Assembly: GCA_963691835.1 (NCBI GenBank)
Contig: OY829383.1
Span: forward strand, 3,038,001 to 3,102,000
Origin: G963691835 sp963691835
GTDB lineage: Bacteria > Pseudomonadota > Alphaproteobacteria > Thalassobaculales > Thalassobaculaceae
Direction: 5' to 3'
Length of the DNA: 64,000 bases
This document shows positions 17,243-26,087 of this stretch, piece by piece (positions within the stretch are counted from its first letter, which is position 1; every line of letters begins with the position of its first letter). The position numbers and the translations under genes were made by a program. The notes beneath the pieces are model-generated. The model saw nothing but the letters and a program-made list of their open reading frames with translations. It was not told the DNA's origin and made no database searches.

Positions 17243-17986
17243 TCAGGATCCGGCCTCTCCCACAGGCTCCCCCGCGTCCGCCCGGGCAGGCCGCACTTTC
17301 CGGGCCACCTCCCGGCGGTGATAAAGGATGATCGCCATTCCCGTGGTCAGCGGGATCGCCCAAAGGACGGGGCTGAGAGCCAGCTCCGGCATGAGCCGCA
17401 CGGCGCCGAAGGCGAAGAACGCGGTGTAGACCGAGATTCCAGCACCGACCAATCCCTTAAAGTGCTCAATCAGCCAGGCCATAGGCGGTTGTGTCCGGCG
17501 GAACATGGCGTTCACGTTCGTGATTACAGTGGCGAAACCGACCATGGAGATCCCGATCATCAGCACCTGTTCGATCAGGATGCCCTGGACGAGGCAGTTC
17601 GTTGCGGCCGCCAGGAGAAGCGCCTGAAGTGTGAGATTGTGCCAGGACCGGTTCCTCTCATATCGGCGCATGTTGTGCACGGCGAGCCATCCATACCAGG
17701 CGAGGTTTACCGTCAGGATGGCGAGATAGAGCATCATCCAGCCGAAAATCCCCCGCACGAGGTCGGCATCGGTCATGTGGGGATGGGTTTCCAGCGGATA
17801 GAGGATCGACAGGGTGCTGATCCCAACGGCGACTGTTCCTGTCAGCAGCATCGACAGCACGAAGACGTTGCCCCACCAACGGTGGCGCTTACCGCCTTTC
17901 TTACCGACGATCGGCACCCATACCGCCAGCAGGCCGACGGAGCCTGTCACAATATGCGTGCCCACAAGCACTTCGAATGCCAGCAT
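17243..17986 (-). CDS. Polytopic membrane protein, DUF2306-like
   Basis: 247 residues with about seven hydrophobic helices. Conserved-looking polar residues lie near membrane edges: GTHIVTGSVGL at the start and KRHRWWGNVF (about 33-42), a His-Arg-x-x-Gly pattern also found in DUF2306-type proteins. Function unknown. It is translationally coupled to the crtD-type gene and divergent from the P450, so a role in carotenoid modification, electron supply or pigment placement is a reasonable guess but not shown. ATG 17986 is preceded by GGGGGGAG. Confidence 0.75.
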   Translation of the reverse strand: MLAFEVLVGTHIVTGSVGLLAVWVPIVGKKGGKRHRWWGNVFVLSMLLTGTVAVGISTLSILYPLETHPHMTDADLVRGIFGWMMLYLAILTVNLAWYGWLAVHNMRRYERNRSWHNLTLQALLLAAATNCLVQGILIEQVLMIGISMVGFATVITNVNAMFRRTQPPMAWLIEHFKGLVGAGISVYTAFFAFGAVRLMPELALSPVLWAIPLTTGMAIILYHRREVARKVRPARADAGEPVGEAGS

Positions 17987-18069
17987 GCTCCCCCCATTTC
18001 GCCTGCCGGCCCGCGCAAGGCGCTGTTACACTTGAGACTATTAGGGGCGTTCGATCCCTGGAGGTCAAA

Positions 18070-19428
18070 TTGTACTATCCCCCGCGGCCGAAATCCCTGT
18101 CCGCGCTTCCGGCCCTGATCCGGACCGCGTGGAAAGGCGAAGGCAACTTGCTGGAGCTGTTGCCCTATGAAGTCTACGGGATCGATGTGGGCAACATTGG
18201 ATGGTCCAGGCGGCAGACCCTGATCGTGAACGAGCCCTCGCTCGTGCGGCGTCTGATGACCACCGACGTGGAGATGTTCCCGAAGAGCGATCTGATGGTC
18301 GGCGCGCTGGAGCCGCTGGTTGGCGACAGCGTTTTCGTGTCCAGCGGAGAGACGTGGAAGCGCCAGCGCCGAATGATCGACCCCTCGCTGAGCCATATCC
18401 GAATCAACCGCGCCTTCGCACCGATGGTCGCCGCGGTGGATGCCTACGAAGACCAGCTTGAGCAGTCGGCGGCCAAAGGCGAAGCGTTCTCTCTCGATTA
18501 TGCGATGAGCCATCTGACGGCAGACATTATCTGCCGCACCGTTTTCTCCACCTCGCTTGCCTCGGAGACCGCGCGGGACGTCTTCGACGACTTCGTGATC
18601 TTTGAGCGGAGCGTGGCGCAGGTGAAACTCCACCGGCTGATCTTTGATCCCGCGTGGAAGAAGGTCCCCCAGGAGCCGGAGGTACTAGCCGCGTGCGAGC
18701 GGATCCGCCGGCATCTGGGTGAGCTGGTGGACAGCCACTTGAACGACCGGGGCGCGTACCAGGACGTCGCCGCCGATCTGGTGGCTGCCGTCGATCCCGA
18801 GACCGGCACGTCCTTCGACCGGGAGGAGTTGATCGATGAGATCGGGGTCGCTTTCCTGGCGGGTCATGAGACGACGGCAAGCGCGCTCACCTGGATCTTC
18901 TTCATCCTTGCCTCTCTGCCGGACGTGGTGGAACGCATGCGGGCGGAAGTGGCTGAGGTGGTCGGCGACGGGCCAGTGACGTTCGAGCATACCAAGAAGC
19001 TTGTCTTTCTCCGCAACGTCTTCCGGGAGGCGCTGCGCCTCTATCCGCCGATCACGTTCACGCCGCGTGTTGCGCTGGAAAACACGACGATCGGGCACGT
19101 GCGGGTCAAACGCGGTGCCATCGTCATGATCTCACCCTGGGTGATTCATCGGCACCGGAAGTATTGGCGGGAGCCTGATGCCTTCGATCCGGACCGCTTC
19201 TCCCCCGGTCGGGAGGGCGAGGTGATCTCCGGCGCTTATCTGCCCTTCGGGCTCGGGCCTCGCGTGTGCGCCGGGGCGAGTTTCGCGGCGACGGAGAGTG
19301 CGTTGATCCTGGCGCGACTGGTTCGCCGGTTTGACTTCGATGTGCTGAACCCGGATGAGGTGATGCCGGTTGCCCGCCTTACGACCCGGCCGCGCCAGCA
19401 GATCCGGGTGCGGGCGCGCGCTCGCTGA
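18070..19428 (+). CDS. Cytochrome P450
   Basis: 452 residues if translated from TTG 18070, which has GGAGG five bases upstream; an ATG at 17977 would overlap the divergent gene. P450 landmarks: I-helix AGHETT (264-269), K-helix EALR (320-323), PERF-like DPDRFSP, and haem loop FGLGPRVCAG (393-402) with the ligand C400. No membrane anchor. It is a soluble class-I type needing ferredoxin and reductase, neither of which is nearby. Next to two carotenoid desaturases it may hydroxylate a carotenoid end group, as CYP175-type enzymes do (inference). Its 3' end overlaps the convergent ATP-grasp gene by 50 bp. Confidence 0.93.
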   Translation: MYYPPRPKSLSALPALIRTAWKGEGNLLELLPYEVYGIDVGNIGWSRRQTLIVNEPSLVRRLMTTDVEMFPKSDLMVGALEPLVGDSVFVSSGETWKRQRRMIDPSLSHIRINRAFAPMVAAVDAYEDQLEQSAAKGEAFSLDYAMSHLTADIICRTVFSTSLASETARDVFDDFVIFERSVAQVKLHRLIFDPAWKKVPQEPEVLAACERIRRHLGELVDSHLNDRGAYQDVAADLVAAVDPETGTSFDREELIDEIGVAFLAGHETTASALTWIFFILASLPDVVERMRAEVAEVVGDGPVTFEHTKKLVFLRNVFREALRLYPPITFTPRVALENTTIGHVRVKRGAIVMISPWVIHRHRKYWREPDAFDPDRFSPGREGEVISGAYLPFGLGPRVCAGASFAATESALILARLVRRFDFDVLNPDEVMPVARLTTRPRQQIRVRARAR

Positions 19429-20557
19429 ACAGCGCGATGTCCCGGGTGGAGGCCTCGCCGAAGCTTTCCCCGTTGAAGATCGTCCGGCGCAGAATCGGAT
19501 AGGAGGTCAAAGGCATGGTCAGCAGCGGCAACGGGTCGTTCGCCATCCAGGTCACGTCCTTGGCCTGTGTCAGCACCTGGGCATAGCGGCGGAAAGTCGA
19601 GCCCGGTCCGACGCCGGAAAAAGCTGAGCCCTGAACTTCCGTCAGACAGGGCCAAAACTGTTGAAGTTCCGTTGCGTCCTTGAACTGAACATCGTCGCAA
19701 TCCTCCGGCGACAGGATCGCGGACGCCAGACCCGCCGCGGACACGAAATGAACGCCGCTTGTCACCCTCGGATTGCACTCAATGGCCAGCGCTCTGCCCG
19801 CCTCATCCCGGATGAAATCGAAGGAGAGGAAGCCATTCCAACGAGCTTTCTCCGCGAAGGCGGCGACCCATTCATCGACGTCGGTTGCGTCATCAACCCG
19901 CTGAAAGGCCACGGCGACGGTGCCCGAGAAAATGGTCCCGCGATAGGTCACGTTGAACAGCACACGCCCGTTGTGGGCGATGGCGAATGTGCTGAGATGC
20001 TCACCGGGCAGGAAGGCTTGGACGATGTCGCCGGGCCGGACCTCCTCAAGCGCCCCAGCGTCCCGGATCTCGACGCCGATGCCTGAGCAGGAGAGTGCGG
20101 GTTTCACCACAAACCGGCCGCCTTGGGCGATCTTCCCGGCGGCCTCCTCGGAGGCATCCGCCGTATCCGGCACCGGCAATCCGAACTCCCGCGCCAATCT
20201 GCTGAATGCCAGTTTGTCGTGGACGCGGTGGATCTCCTCCGGCTCAGGACAGAACAGCCGTACGCTTTCGGGCAAGCGGTCATGCAATTGAACGACCGGC
20301 AGGATCTCCTCGGAGATCGGAACGATCAGCGAGACATCCTGCTCTCGAATGATCCTGAGTAAGTCGTCCAGATACTGGTCCAGGTCGTCATTGGGTGCCG
20401 CCACTTGAAAGGAAGCCTCGACCGCGCGGGAGGCCCGCATCAGATGCCAGGGAAACGGCTCGGCGACAATCACCCGCCAACCGGCTGCCGTCAGCGCCCG
20501 GGCAACGTCCAACCCCTTCGGCAACCGGCCAAGGGTGATGAGTGCGGTCTTCTTCAT
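19379..20557 (-). CDS. ATP-grasp domain protein (carboxylate-amine ligase-like)
   Basis: 392 residues from ATG 20557. An N-terminal Rossmann-like preATP-grasp part (MKKTALITLGRLPKGLDVAR) is followed by the ATP-grasp fold: HDKLAFSRLAREFGLPVPDT, FVVKPALSCSGIGVEI, and the metal site FIRDEAGRALAIECNPRVTS, where the final E-x-N binds Mg. Enzymes of this kind join a carboxylate to an amine or other nucleophile through an acyl phosphate. Substrate unknown. It lies downstream of chrA with a 62-bp gap containing a hairpin. The 3' end runs 50 bp into the P450 coding sequence on the other strand. Confidence 0.9.
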   Translation of the reverse strand: MKKTALITLGRLPKGLDVARALTAAGWRVIVAEPFPWHLMRASRAVEASFQVAAPNDDLDQYLDDLLRIIREQDVSLIVPISEEILPVVQLHDRLPESVRLFCPEPEEIHRVHDKLAFSRLAREFGLPVPDTADASEEAAGKIAQGGRFVVKPALSCSGIGVEIRDAGALEEVRPGDIVQAFLPGEHLSTFAIAHNGRVLFNVTYRGTIFSGTVAVAFQRVDDATDVDEWVAAFAEKARWNGFLSFDFIRDEAGRALAIECNPRVTSGVHFVSAAGLASAILSPEDCDDVQFKDATELQQFWPCLTEVQGSAFSGVGPGSTFRRYAQVLTQAKDVTWMANDPLPLLTMPLTSYPILRRTIFNGESFGEASTRDIALFSERAPAPGSAGAAGS

Positions 20558-20594
20558 GAACGGGGTGGCGTTTCCGGATGAGAAGGCGTTGGAG

Positions 20595-20613
20595 TACCGG
20601 CCAAGCGCCGGTA
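20595..20613 (-). terminator. Hairpin after chrA
   Basis: TACCGGC (20595-20601) and GCCGGTA (20607-20613) form a perfect 7-bp stem with a 5-nt loop. It begins seven bases past the chrA stop and ends 38 bases before the ATP-grasp start, reading on the minus strand. No T tract, so attenuation rather than full termination is as likely. Confidence 0.4.
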
Positions 20614-20619
20614 ACGGCC

Positions 20620-22032
20620 CTACCGTAGCATCGCTATCCCTGTCGCTTCGAGCCCCACGCCGATTGCTGCCGTTGCCAGGAGGAGTGGCACAACCCCAAC
20701 GTTGAACCGGAAGACGGCCAGGAGTGCCGCTACGGCGAGTAGGGCGGCAATTGGGTCGAGGCTCGACCACACCGGAATCTCGATCGGGATCCCTGAGTTG
20801 TTCGCCGGCCGGACGTCCTGAAACAGCGTGTGCATCGCGAACCAGACGGCGAGGTTGAGGATCACGCCCACCACGGCGGCGGTGATCGCTCCCAGTGCCG
20901 CCGACAGGGCCTTGTTGGCGCGGAGCCGTTCCACATGGGGGGCGCCGACGAAGATCCACAGGAAGCAGGGGGCGAAGGTCACCCAGGTCGTCAACGTGGC
21001 TCCGAGCACACCGGCCGTGAGTGGGTCGAAGGTGCCCGGGTCCCGGTAGGCGCCCATAAATCCCACGAACTGGGTGACCATGATCAGTGGCCCCGGCGTC
21101 GTTTCAGCCAGTCCCAGACCGTCCAGCATCTCGCCCGGTGCCAGCCATCCGTAGGTGTCCACCGCCGCTTGCGCCACGTAGGCGAGAACCGCATAGGCGC
21201 CGCCGAAGGTGACGATCGCCATCTGACTGAAGAACAGCGCGATCTGAGAGAACGTGTTCTCGGGTCCGGCCAGAGCGAGCAGGATCACCGTCGGGCCAAG
21301 CCAGAGCGCTGTCACCGCGGCCGCGATCCCGACTATGGAATGAGAGCGCTCACCGATATCTCCGGGATTTTCTGTGCCCAGCAGCGTATCCGCGTCCGCG
21401 ACGGTTCCATCTTCCGCTCCGTGTGCCGCACCGCCGCCCGTGAAGGCGGCGAGACCCGCCCGTCCGCCGAGCCATCCAAGAATGGCCGCCCCCAGCACGA
21501 TGATGGGAAACGGCACATCGAACGCAAAGATCGCCAGGAACGAAACCGTGGCCATCGCCACTTTCACCCGGTTCCGGAGCGCGCGGCCCCCGATCTTGAC
21601 CACAGCCTGCAACACGATTGCCAGCACCGCCGCTTTGAGGCCGAAGAACGCGGCGGCGACGGGTCCGACCTCTCCCCAGACAGAATAGACGATCGACAGA
21701 GCCAGGATGGCGGCCGCGCCCGGCAGGACGAACAAGATGCCGGCGATCAATCCGCCGGTCACCCGGTGCATCAGCCAGCCGACGTAGACGGTGAGCTGCT
21801 GGGCCTCTGGTCCGGGGAGGAGCATGCAGAAGTTGAGCGCGTGGAGAAACCGAGCCTCGCCCAGCCAGCGTTTCTCCTCGACCAGAATGCGGTGCATCAT
21901 CGCGATCTGACCCGCCGGTCCGCCGAAACTCAGCGCGGCGATCCGGGCCCAGACGGTCACCGCCTCCCATAGGCTTGGCCAGGGTCTGCCGTCGGCTCCG
22001 AGGCGCTCTGTGCTTCCTGTCACCTCACTCAT
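20620..22032 (-). CDS. chrA: Chromate efflux transporter, two-domain CHR family
   Basis: 470 residues from ATG 22032. Two homologous halves each carry the CHR signature. The first has ALSFGGPAGQIAMMHRI and LLPGPEAQQL; the second has TFGGAYAVLAYVAQAAV and TTPGPLIMVTQFVGFMGAY. Ten or more membrane helices. Long CHR proteins export chromate by antiport; some homologues may carry sulfate or other oxyanions. No chrB regulator is adjacent. A 170-bp divergent gap separates it from the agmatinase-family gene. Confidence 0.92.
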   Translation of the reverse strand: MSEVTGSTERLGADGRPWPSLWEAVTVWARIAALSFGGPAGQIAMMHRILVEEKRWLGEARFLHALNFCMLLPGPEAQQLTVYVGWLMHRVTGGLIAGILFVLPGAAAILALSIVYSVWGEVGPVAAAFFGLKAAVLAIVLQAVVKIGGRALRNRVKVAMATVSFLAIFAFDVPFPIIVLGAAILGWLGGRAGLAAFTGGGAAHGAEDGTVADADTLLGTENPGDIGERSHSIVGIAAAVTALWLGPTVILLALAGPENTFSQIALFFSQMAIVTFGGAYAVLAYVAQAAVDTYGWLAPGEMLDGLGLAETTPGPLIMVTQFVGFMGAYRDPGTFDPLTAGVLGATLTTWVTFAPCFLWIFVGAPHVERLRANKALSAALGAITAAVVGVILNLAVWFAMHTLFQDVRPANNSGIPIEIPVWSSLDPIAALLAVAALLAVFRFNVGVVPLLLATAAIGVGLEATGIAMLR

Positions 22033-22203
22033 GCGCCTTCCCCCGGCGAACTCCGGACGCCATCTAGCGCGATGTGTCCCCTCAGACCAACCCTCAATCC
22101 CGATTGCCACGGGTTAGATCTTTCTGTGTGTTGTGTGCCGCCTCCGGTTCGAGTCCAATACGGGCTGAGTTGGGAGCGAACCCGAATTGTAAGGACTGAT
22201 CCG

Positions 22204-23169
22204 ATGGCCTTGACGCCCAAAGAGCTCGATCGCATGACCCGGCCCCGCTACACCGGCATCCCGACGTTCATGCGGGCGCCGTTCATCGAGGATTGGGAGG
22301 GGGCGGACCCCGCGCTCGACATCGCGATGATCGGTGTTCCCTACGACGGCGGCGTGACCAACCGACCCGGTTCGCGACATGGCCCTCGCGAGATTCGGAA
22401 CCAGTCCTCGCTCATGCGGACCATCAATCAGGCAACGGGTGTTTGTCCGTATGACCTCTGCCGGATCGCTGATATCGGCGACGCCTATGTGGAGCGGCCG
22501 TTTGCGTTGAGCGACGCGCATTTGGAGATCAAGGCGTTCTTCGACCGGGTCGTGGCGGCCGGCATCGCACCGTTGAGCGCGGGCGGGGATCATTCGATCT
22601 CTCTCCCGATCCTGCGGGCCCTCGGTGCCGACCGGCCGGTGGGCATGATCCAGATCGACGCCCACTGTGATACGGGCGATGACTATCTCGGCTCCCGGTT
22701 CCACCATGGGGCGCCCTTCAGCCGGGCCGTGGAGGAGGGGGTGTTGGACCCCAAGCGCACGGTCCAGATCGGGATTCGCGGCGGCCTCAACGACCGGGAT
22801 CAGTGGAAGTTCAGCTACGACAGCGGGATGCGGGTGCTCCCGATGCACGAGGTCTGGGCCATGGGCATTCCCGCGGTCATCGAGGAGGCCCGCCGGGTGG
22901 TTGGCGATGGCCCTGTGTACATCAGCTTCGACATCGACGGGTTGGACCCGGCTTACGCCCCCGGAACCGGCACGCCTGAGATCGGCGGGCTCACGTCATT
23001 GGAAGGTCAGTTGCTCGTCCGCGGTTTCGCCGGCCTCGACATCGTCGGCGCGGATCTTGTGGAAGTGGCGCCTCCGTTTGACCCGATCGGCAACACGGCC
23101 CTGGCAGGCGCATCCATGTTGTTCGAGCTGCTTTGTGTGCTCTCGGAGGCAACACATGCGCGCCGATAG
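22204..23169 (+). CDS. speB: Agmatinase-family ureohydrolase
   Basis: 321 residues from ATG 22204 with AAGGA upstream. All binuclear Mn ligands of the arginase/agmatinase fold are visible: GGDHS (H130), DAHCDT (D152, H154, D156) and SFDIDGLDP (D243, D245). The family hydrolyses guanidino groups, releasing urea. The proteobacterial group also includes guanidinobutyrase and guanidinopropionase, so agmatine is the default but unproven substrate. It precedes the large 15-gene cluster on the same strand, but a 109-bp gap with its own promoter suggests it is a separate unit. Confidence 0.9.
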   Translation: MALTPKELDRMTRPRYTGIPTFMRAPFIEDWEGADPALDIAMIGVPYDGGVTNRPGSRHGPREIRNQSSLMRTINQATGVCPYDLCRIADIGDAYVERPFALSDAHLEIKAFFDRVVAAGIAPLSAGGDHSISLPILRALGADRPVGMIQIDAHCDTGDDYLGSRFHHGAPFSRAVEEGVLDPKRTVQIGIRGGLNDRDQWKFSYDSGMRVLPMHEVWAMGIPAVIEEARRVVGDGPVYISFDIDGLDPAYAPGTGTPEIGGLTSLEGQLLVRGFAGLDIVGADLVEVAPPFDPIGNTALAGASMLFELLCVLSEATHARR

Positions 23170-23185
23170 TCCGGACGACACATAG

Positions 23186-23206
23186 ATTGTATGTATATAC
23201 GATAAT
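23186..23206. promoter_or_regulatory. Imperfect palindrome upstream of the envelope cluster promoter
   Basis: A 21-bp element starting ATTGTATG and ending ATACGATAAT is nearly palindromic around a central GTATATAC (23193-23200). It lies about 15 bp upstream of the -35 element of the 15-gene cluster. It resembles a dimeric-regulator operator; the regulator is unknown. Confidence 0.4.
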
Positions 23207-23220
23207 TCCCGCATAAGGAC

Positions 23221-23249
23221 TTAACAATCTGGATTATCGCGATTAGAGT
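23221..23249 (+). promoter_or_regulatory. Sigma-70-type promoter of the 15-gene envelope cluster
   Basis: TTAACA (23221-23226, five of six) and TAGAGT (23244-23249, four of six) are separated by exactly 17 bp. The spacer ends in the 8-bp palindrome ATCGCGAT (23236-23243), a likely operator. Transcription would begin near 23256, about 23 bases before the caspase ATG at 23279. No other convincing promoter is seen inside the cluster except possibly in the 93-bp gap before 32252. Confidence 0.55.
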
Positions 23250-23278
23250 GTACGCAGTTGTGTGCTCTGGCGGTGACG

Positions 23279-24331
23279 ATGATGCGGTTTGGTCTCACAC
23301 GGTTGATATCCTTTCTAATCAGTGCTGCCGGTTTGGCCCTGGTTGGCGTGATCGGTCTGATGCTTCTTTCTCCGGTCGCCGAGGCCCGGAAAGGCATGGA
23401 TTCGGAGGAGGATTTCCCCGTTTTCCGCTGGTCTGCCCCGTCCCCGCAGCCACCGGCTGTTCCGAGAGCGCTGCCGACCTTCTCCGCACCGCCGCGGTTG
23501 CCGCCGCCTCTTCCGGTACCGACTGTGGAGGCGAACCCCAACGTTTTCGCCATCGTGATCGGAAACGCGGATTACCGGAACGATATACCGACTCTCCCGT
23601 ATGCATTGTCCGATGCACGCGATATGGCGGCCCTTTTCCGGGAGCGGATGGGAGTACGGCCGGGCAATCTGATCGAGTTGAACAACGCCACATTCGGGGA
23701 AATGGTTGCTGTCCTCGGGGATGCGTCGGGCCGAAAGGGCAAGATTGGCTCCTGGCTGACACCGGGCGTGTCGGAGGTTTGGGTCTACTTTTCAGGACAT
23801 GGTCTGCCGTCGGCGGATGGGGGCTCGGGGTTGCTGATGCCGGTGGATGCCGATCCGACCATCCCGGAGATTACGGCCTATTCTCTGGACGCGATGCTCT
23901 CGAACCTGAAGAGACTTGGCGCCCGGTCTGTCACGGTGATCGTGGAGGCGTGCTTCTCCGGCACAAGTGCGGCGGGGCCGCTGATCGCAAATGCGGCACC
24001 GGTTATGCGCATTCCACAGGTGGGTCCCAGCAAGGAGGGGATCACCGTTCTCACGGCCGCCCAGCATGAGGAGGTGGCGAGTTGGGATCGTTCCGTCGGT
24101 GGCGGCATATTCACGCGAAAGGTCATCGACGGCCTCAAAGGCAAGGCTGACCTAAGCGCCACTGGCAACGGTGATGGGGCCGTAACGCTCGGCGAGTTGG
24201 ACCGGTTCGTCAGTCAGGAGGTCAGCTACCAGGCGCGCCTTGTCCACGGCCGCGTGCAGCGACCCTGGTTCAGCGGGGACCGGTCCATGGCACTGCTGAC
24301 CCTTCCGGAAGAAACGACCCGCCTCCAGTGA
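23279..24331 (+). CDS. Exported caspase-family (C14) protease
   Basis: 350 residues from ATG 23279 (a GTG lies at 23258). A hydrophobic N-terminus ending SPVAEA (about 8-36) is a signal peptide or anchor. A Pro-rich linker (51-85) leads to a caspase-like p20 fold: FAIVIGNADYR (90-100), catalytic H174 in YFSGHG and C225 in VEACFSG. The tail (NGDGAVTLGELDRFVSQEV, then QRPWFSGD) is usual in bacterial orthocaspases. These cysteine proteases normally cut after basic residues; an extracytoplasmic location is notable. First gene of the cluster; its TGA shares one base with the next ATG. Confidence 0.9.
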   Translation: MMRFGLTRLISFLISAAGLALVGVIGLMLLSPVAEARKGMDSEEDFPVFRWSAPSPQPPAVPRALPTFSAPPRLPPPLPVPTVEANPNVFAIVIGNADYRNDIPTLPYALSDARDMAALFRERMGVRPGNLIELNNATFGEMVAVLGDASGRKGKIGSWLTPGVSEVWVYFSGHGLPSADGGSGLLMPVDADPTIPEITAYSLDAMLSNLKRLGARSVTVIVEACFSGTSAAGPLIANAAPVMRIPQVGPSKEGITVLTAAQHEEVASWDRSVGGGIFTRKVIDGLKGKADLSATGNGDGAVTLGELDRFVSQEVSYQARLVHGRVQRPWFSGDRSMALLTLPEETTRLQ

Positions 24332-26052
24332 TGCGTTCGGCTAGGCTTATGATGGCTGTGCTGCTTGGCCTTATGCCAGCCGTCACGGCTGGTGCCGTTG
24401 CGTCGCCGCGCAGCCAGGACACCGTGCCTGTCACGGCTTTGGCGGCGCCGCTATGGCTCGTGTCCGGTGATCACGCCGCGACTGACCTGCCTGTCCTGCC
24501 GGGCAGCCGCGACGGTCCCCGCCGCCGCGAGGCTCTCAGCCGCCCCATTCTTGAGTTGCTCCGGCGGGCCGGTCCTGTCGGTCGCATCGCGGTTGCGCCG
24601 GTGGATGGCCCGGGCGTTGCGGCGCTGAAGCGGGACGAACTCCGCAGACAGATCGAGGCCGCGTTGGTGGACAATGCCGGTCCCGGCCAGCAGATCATCT
24701 CACGGTCCGCCCTGTCTGCGGTCTTCGAGGAGGCTTTGGAGTTCGGGGGCGCCCGGCTGAACGACCTTCTTGCTGCCGGAGAGGCGGACGCTCTGGTGGT
24801 CGCGGTCTTGGAAAGCCGGATCGGCCGGGACCGCCTGACCTTATCGATTGTCTCCGCCCGTCCGGACAGCCCAGGCCGCATTTTAGCTGCGGCCGCTCCC
24901 ATGGCGTGGCCGCCGGCAGGGTCCTTGCGCGGCGGTGCTGGCCTAGAAGGGAGCATCGCAAGCCTTGCCGATCAGTTGGCGGAGCGACTCATGCCGGTTC
25001 TGGCAGGCAGGCGCCCTCTGATTCTTGGAGCGGATGCTTCCGAACGGCGCCGGCATGCGTTCCTGCGGTACTTGGCGGAGCAAATCCGCACCAGGCTGTC
25101 GACGGCCACGGGTAACCGCCTTGCCAAGGTGGGTCGGTCATTGACCGGACGATCCGGGGAAAGCGTGACATCGCTGGCTGTCGACTTGTCCGCTTGGGAT
25201 CACGGAGACGCCGTGGCGATCACGGTCACCGTCCTGCGGGGCAAAGAGGCTGTCGCGCGGGAGTCCATCCGCGTGTCGATGGCGGCGATCCCCCGCCACT
25301 TCAAGCCATTGACCGCCCAGGGTGGAGAGGTCGGCGGCGCGCGCTCACGGCTGGTGCTTTCCGGGACGCCTGGAACACGGTCATCCGCGACCCGTTTGGC
25401 CGCAGATGGAGCATTCCGTCTCGACACGCGACGTGCTCTGGCGGAGCGCGCGGGCGGGGAGGGTTTTGGCCGGTACTTTCCGGCCGATGAAGTCTGGCTC
25501 GGCGACCCGTCATCCCCGACGGGTCTCGATGCACGCCTGATCCGGACCGCCGGGCCGGCTGCCGAGAGGGCGGCTTTATCGCTTCACGCCCATCGTCTTA
25601 TTGCCGGTGAGCCCATTCGGATCACGGTGGACCCCGGTATCCGGCGGGTCGAGGCGGCACTCTTCGCGTTGCAGGCAGACGACACTGTCGTGAGGCTGTA
25701 TCCGGGCAAGGTCTCCGCATCCATGCAGATCCTTCCTGGCCGGTCGCTCACTTTTCCCACGGGGGCATCACCGGTTTATGCGGCCGCGCCAATGCCTGGT
25801 GCCGCCCGGTCCAGAGAATCCATCTTGGCTGTTTTCTCCGATCGCCCGTTCGATGCGGGCCGTCTCGCGCCTTCGCTCGATGAAGAAGCGGGCGCCGTGC
25901 CGGCCTCCGCATTTTTCGGGGCCCTGGCAGCCTTTGGGGACGGCCGTTTCCGTCTCAAGACGCTCGACTACGAAGTGGCTCTCTCGAGGGCCTCTGGCCA
26001 AAGCGGCCGGGTGGCGTCCAGTGGCGGGAAAAAGTCCCCGATCCGTCCCTAG
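24331..26052 (+). CDS. Exported CsgG/LpoB-like plus DUF4384 protein
   Basis: 573 residues with a signal peptide (1-24). Residues about 83-190 look like the CsgG/FlgO/LpoB-type fold: RIAVAPVDGPG, then LRRQIEAALVDNAG, IISRSALSAVFEE and EADALVVAVLES. Residues about 415-508 fit DUF4384: LSLHAHRLIAGEPIRITVD, LFALQADDTVVRLYP, then an ESILAVFSDRPFD close. DUF4384 is often found with caspase domains. The middle (230-410) is unassigned. A structural or receptor role near the outer membrane is likely. Coupled to the caspase by a one-base overlap. Domain calls are from pattern memory. Confidence 0.8.
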   Translation: MRSARLMMAVLLGLMPAVTAGAVASPRSQDTVPVTALAAPLWLVSGDHAATDLPVLPGSRDGPRRREALSRPILELLRRAGPVGRIAVAPVDGPGVAALKRDELRRQIEAALVDNAGPGQQIISRSALSAVFEEALEFGGARLNDLLAAGEADALVVAVLESRIGRDRLTLSIVSARPDSPGRILAAAAPMAWPPAGSLRGGAGLEGSIASLADQLAERLMPVLAGRRPLILGADASERRRHAFLRYLAEQIRTRLSTATGNRLAKVGRSLTGRSGESVTSLAVDLSAWDHGDAVAITVTVLRGKEAVARESIRVSMAAIPRHFKPLTAQGGEVGGARSRLVLSGTPGTRSSATRLAADGAFRLDTRRALAERAGGEGFGRYFPADEVWLGDPSSPTGLDARLIRTAGPAAERAALSLHAHRLIAGEPIRITVDPGIRRVEAALFALQADDTVVRLYPGKVSASMQILPGRSLTFPTGASPVYAAAPMPGAARSRESILAVFSDRPFDAGRLAPSLDEEAGAVPASAFFGALAAFGDGRFRLKTLDYEVALSRASGQSGRVASSGGKKSPIRP

Positions 26053-26087
26053 CGCCGGTGTTCGAAGGATCTTGAAGGAGTGCCGTG

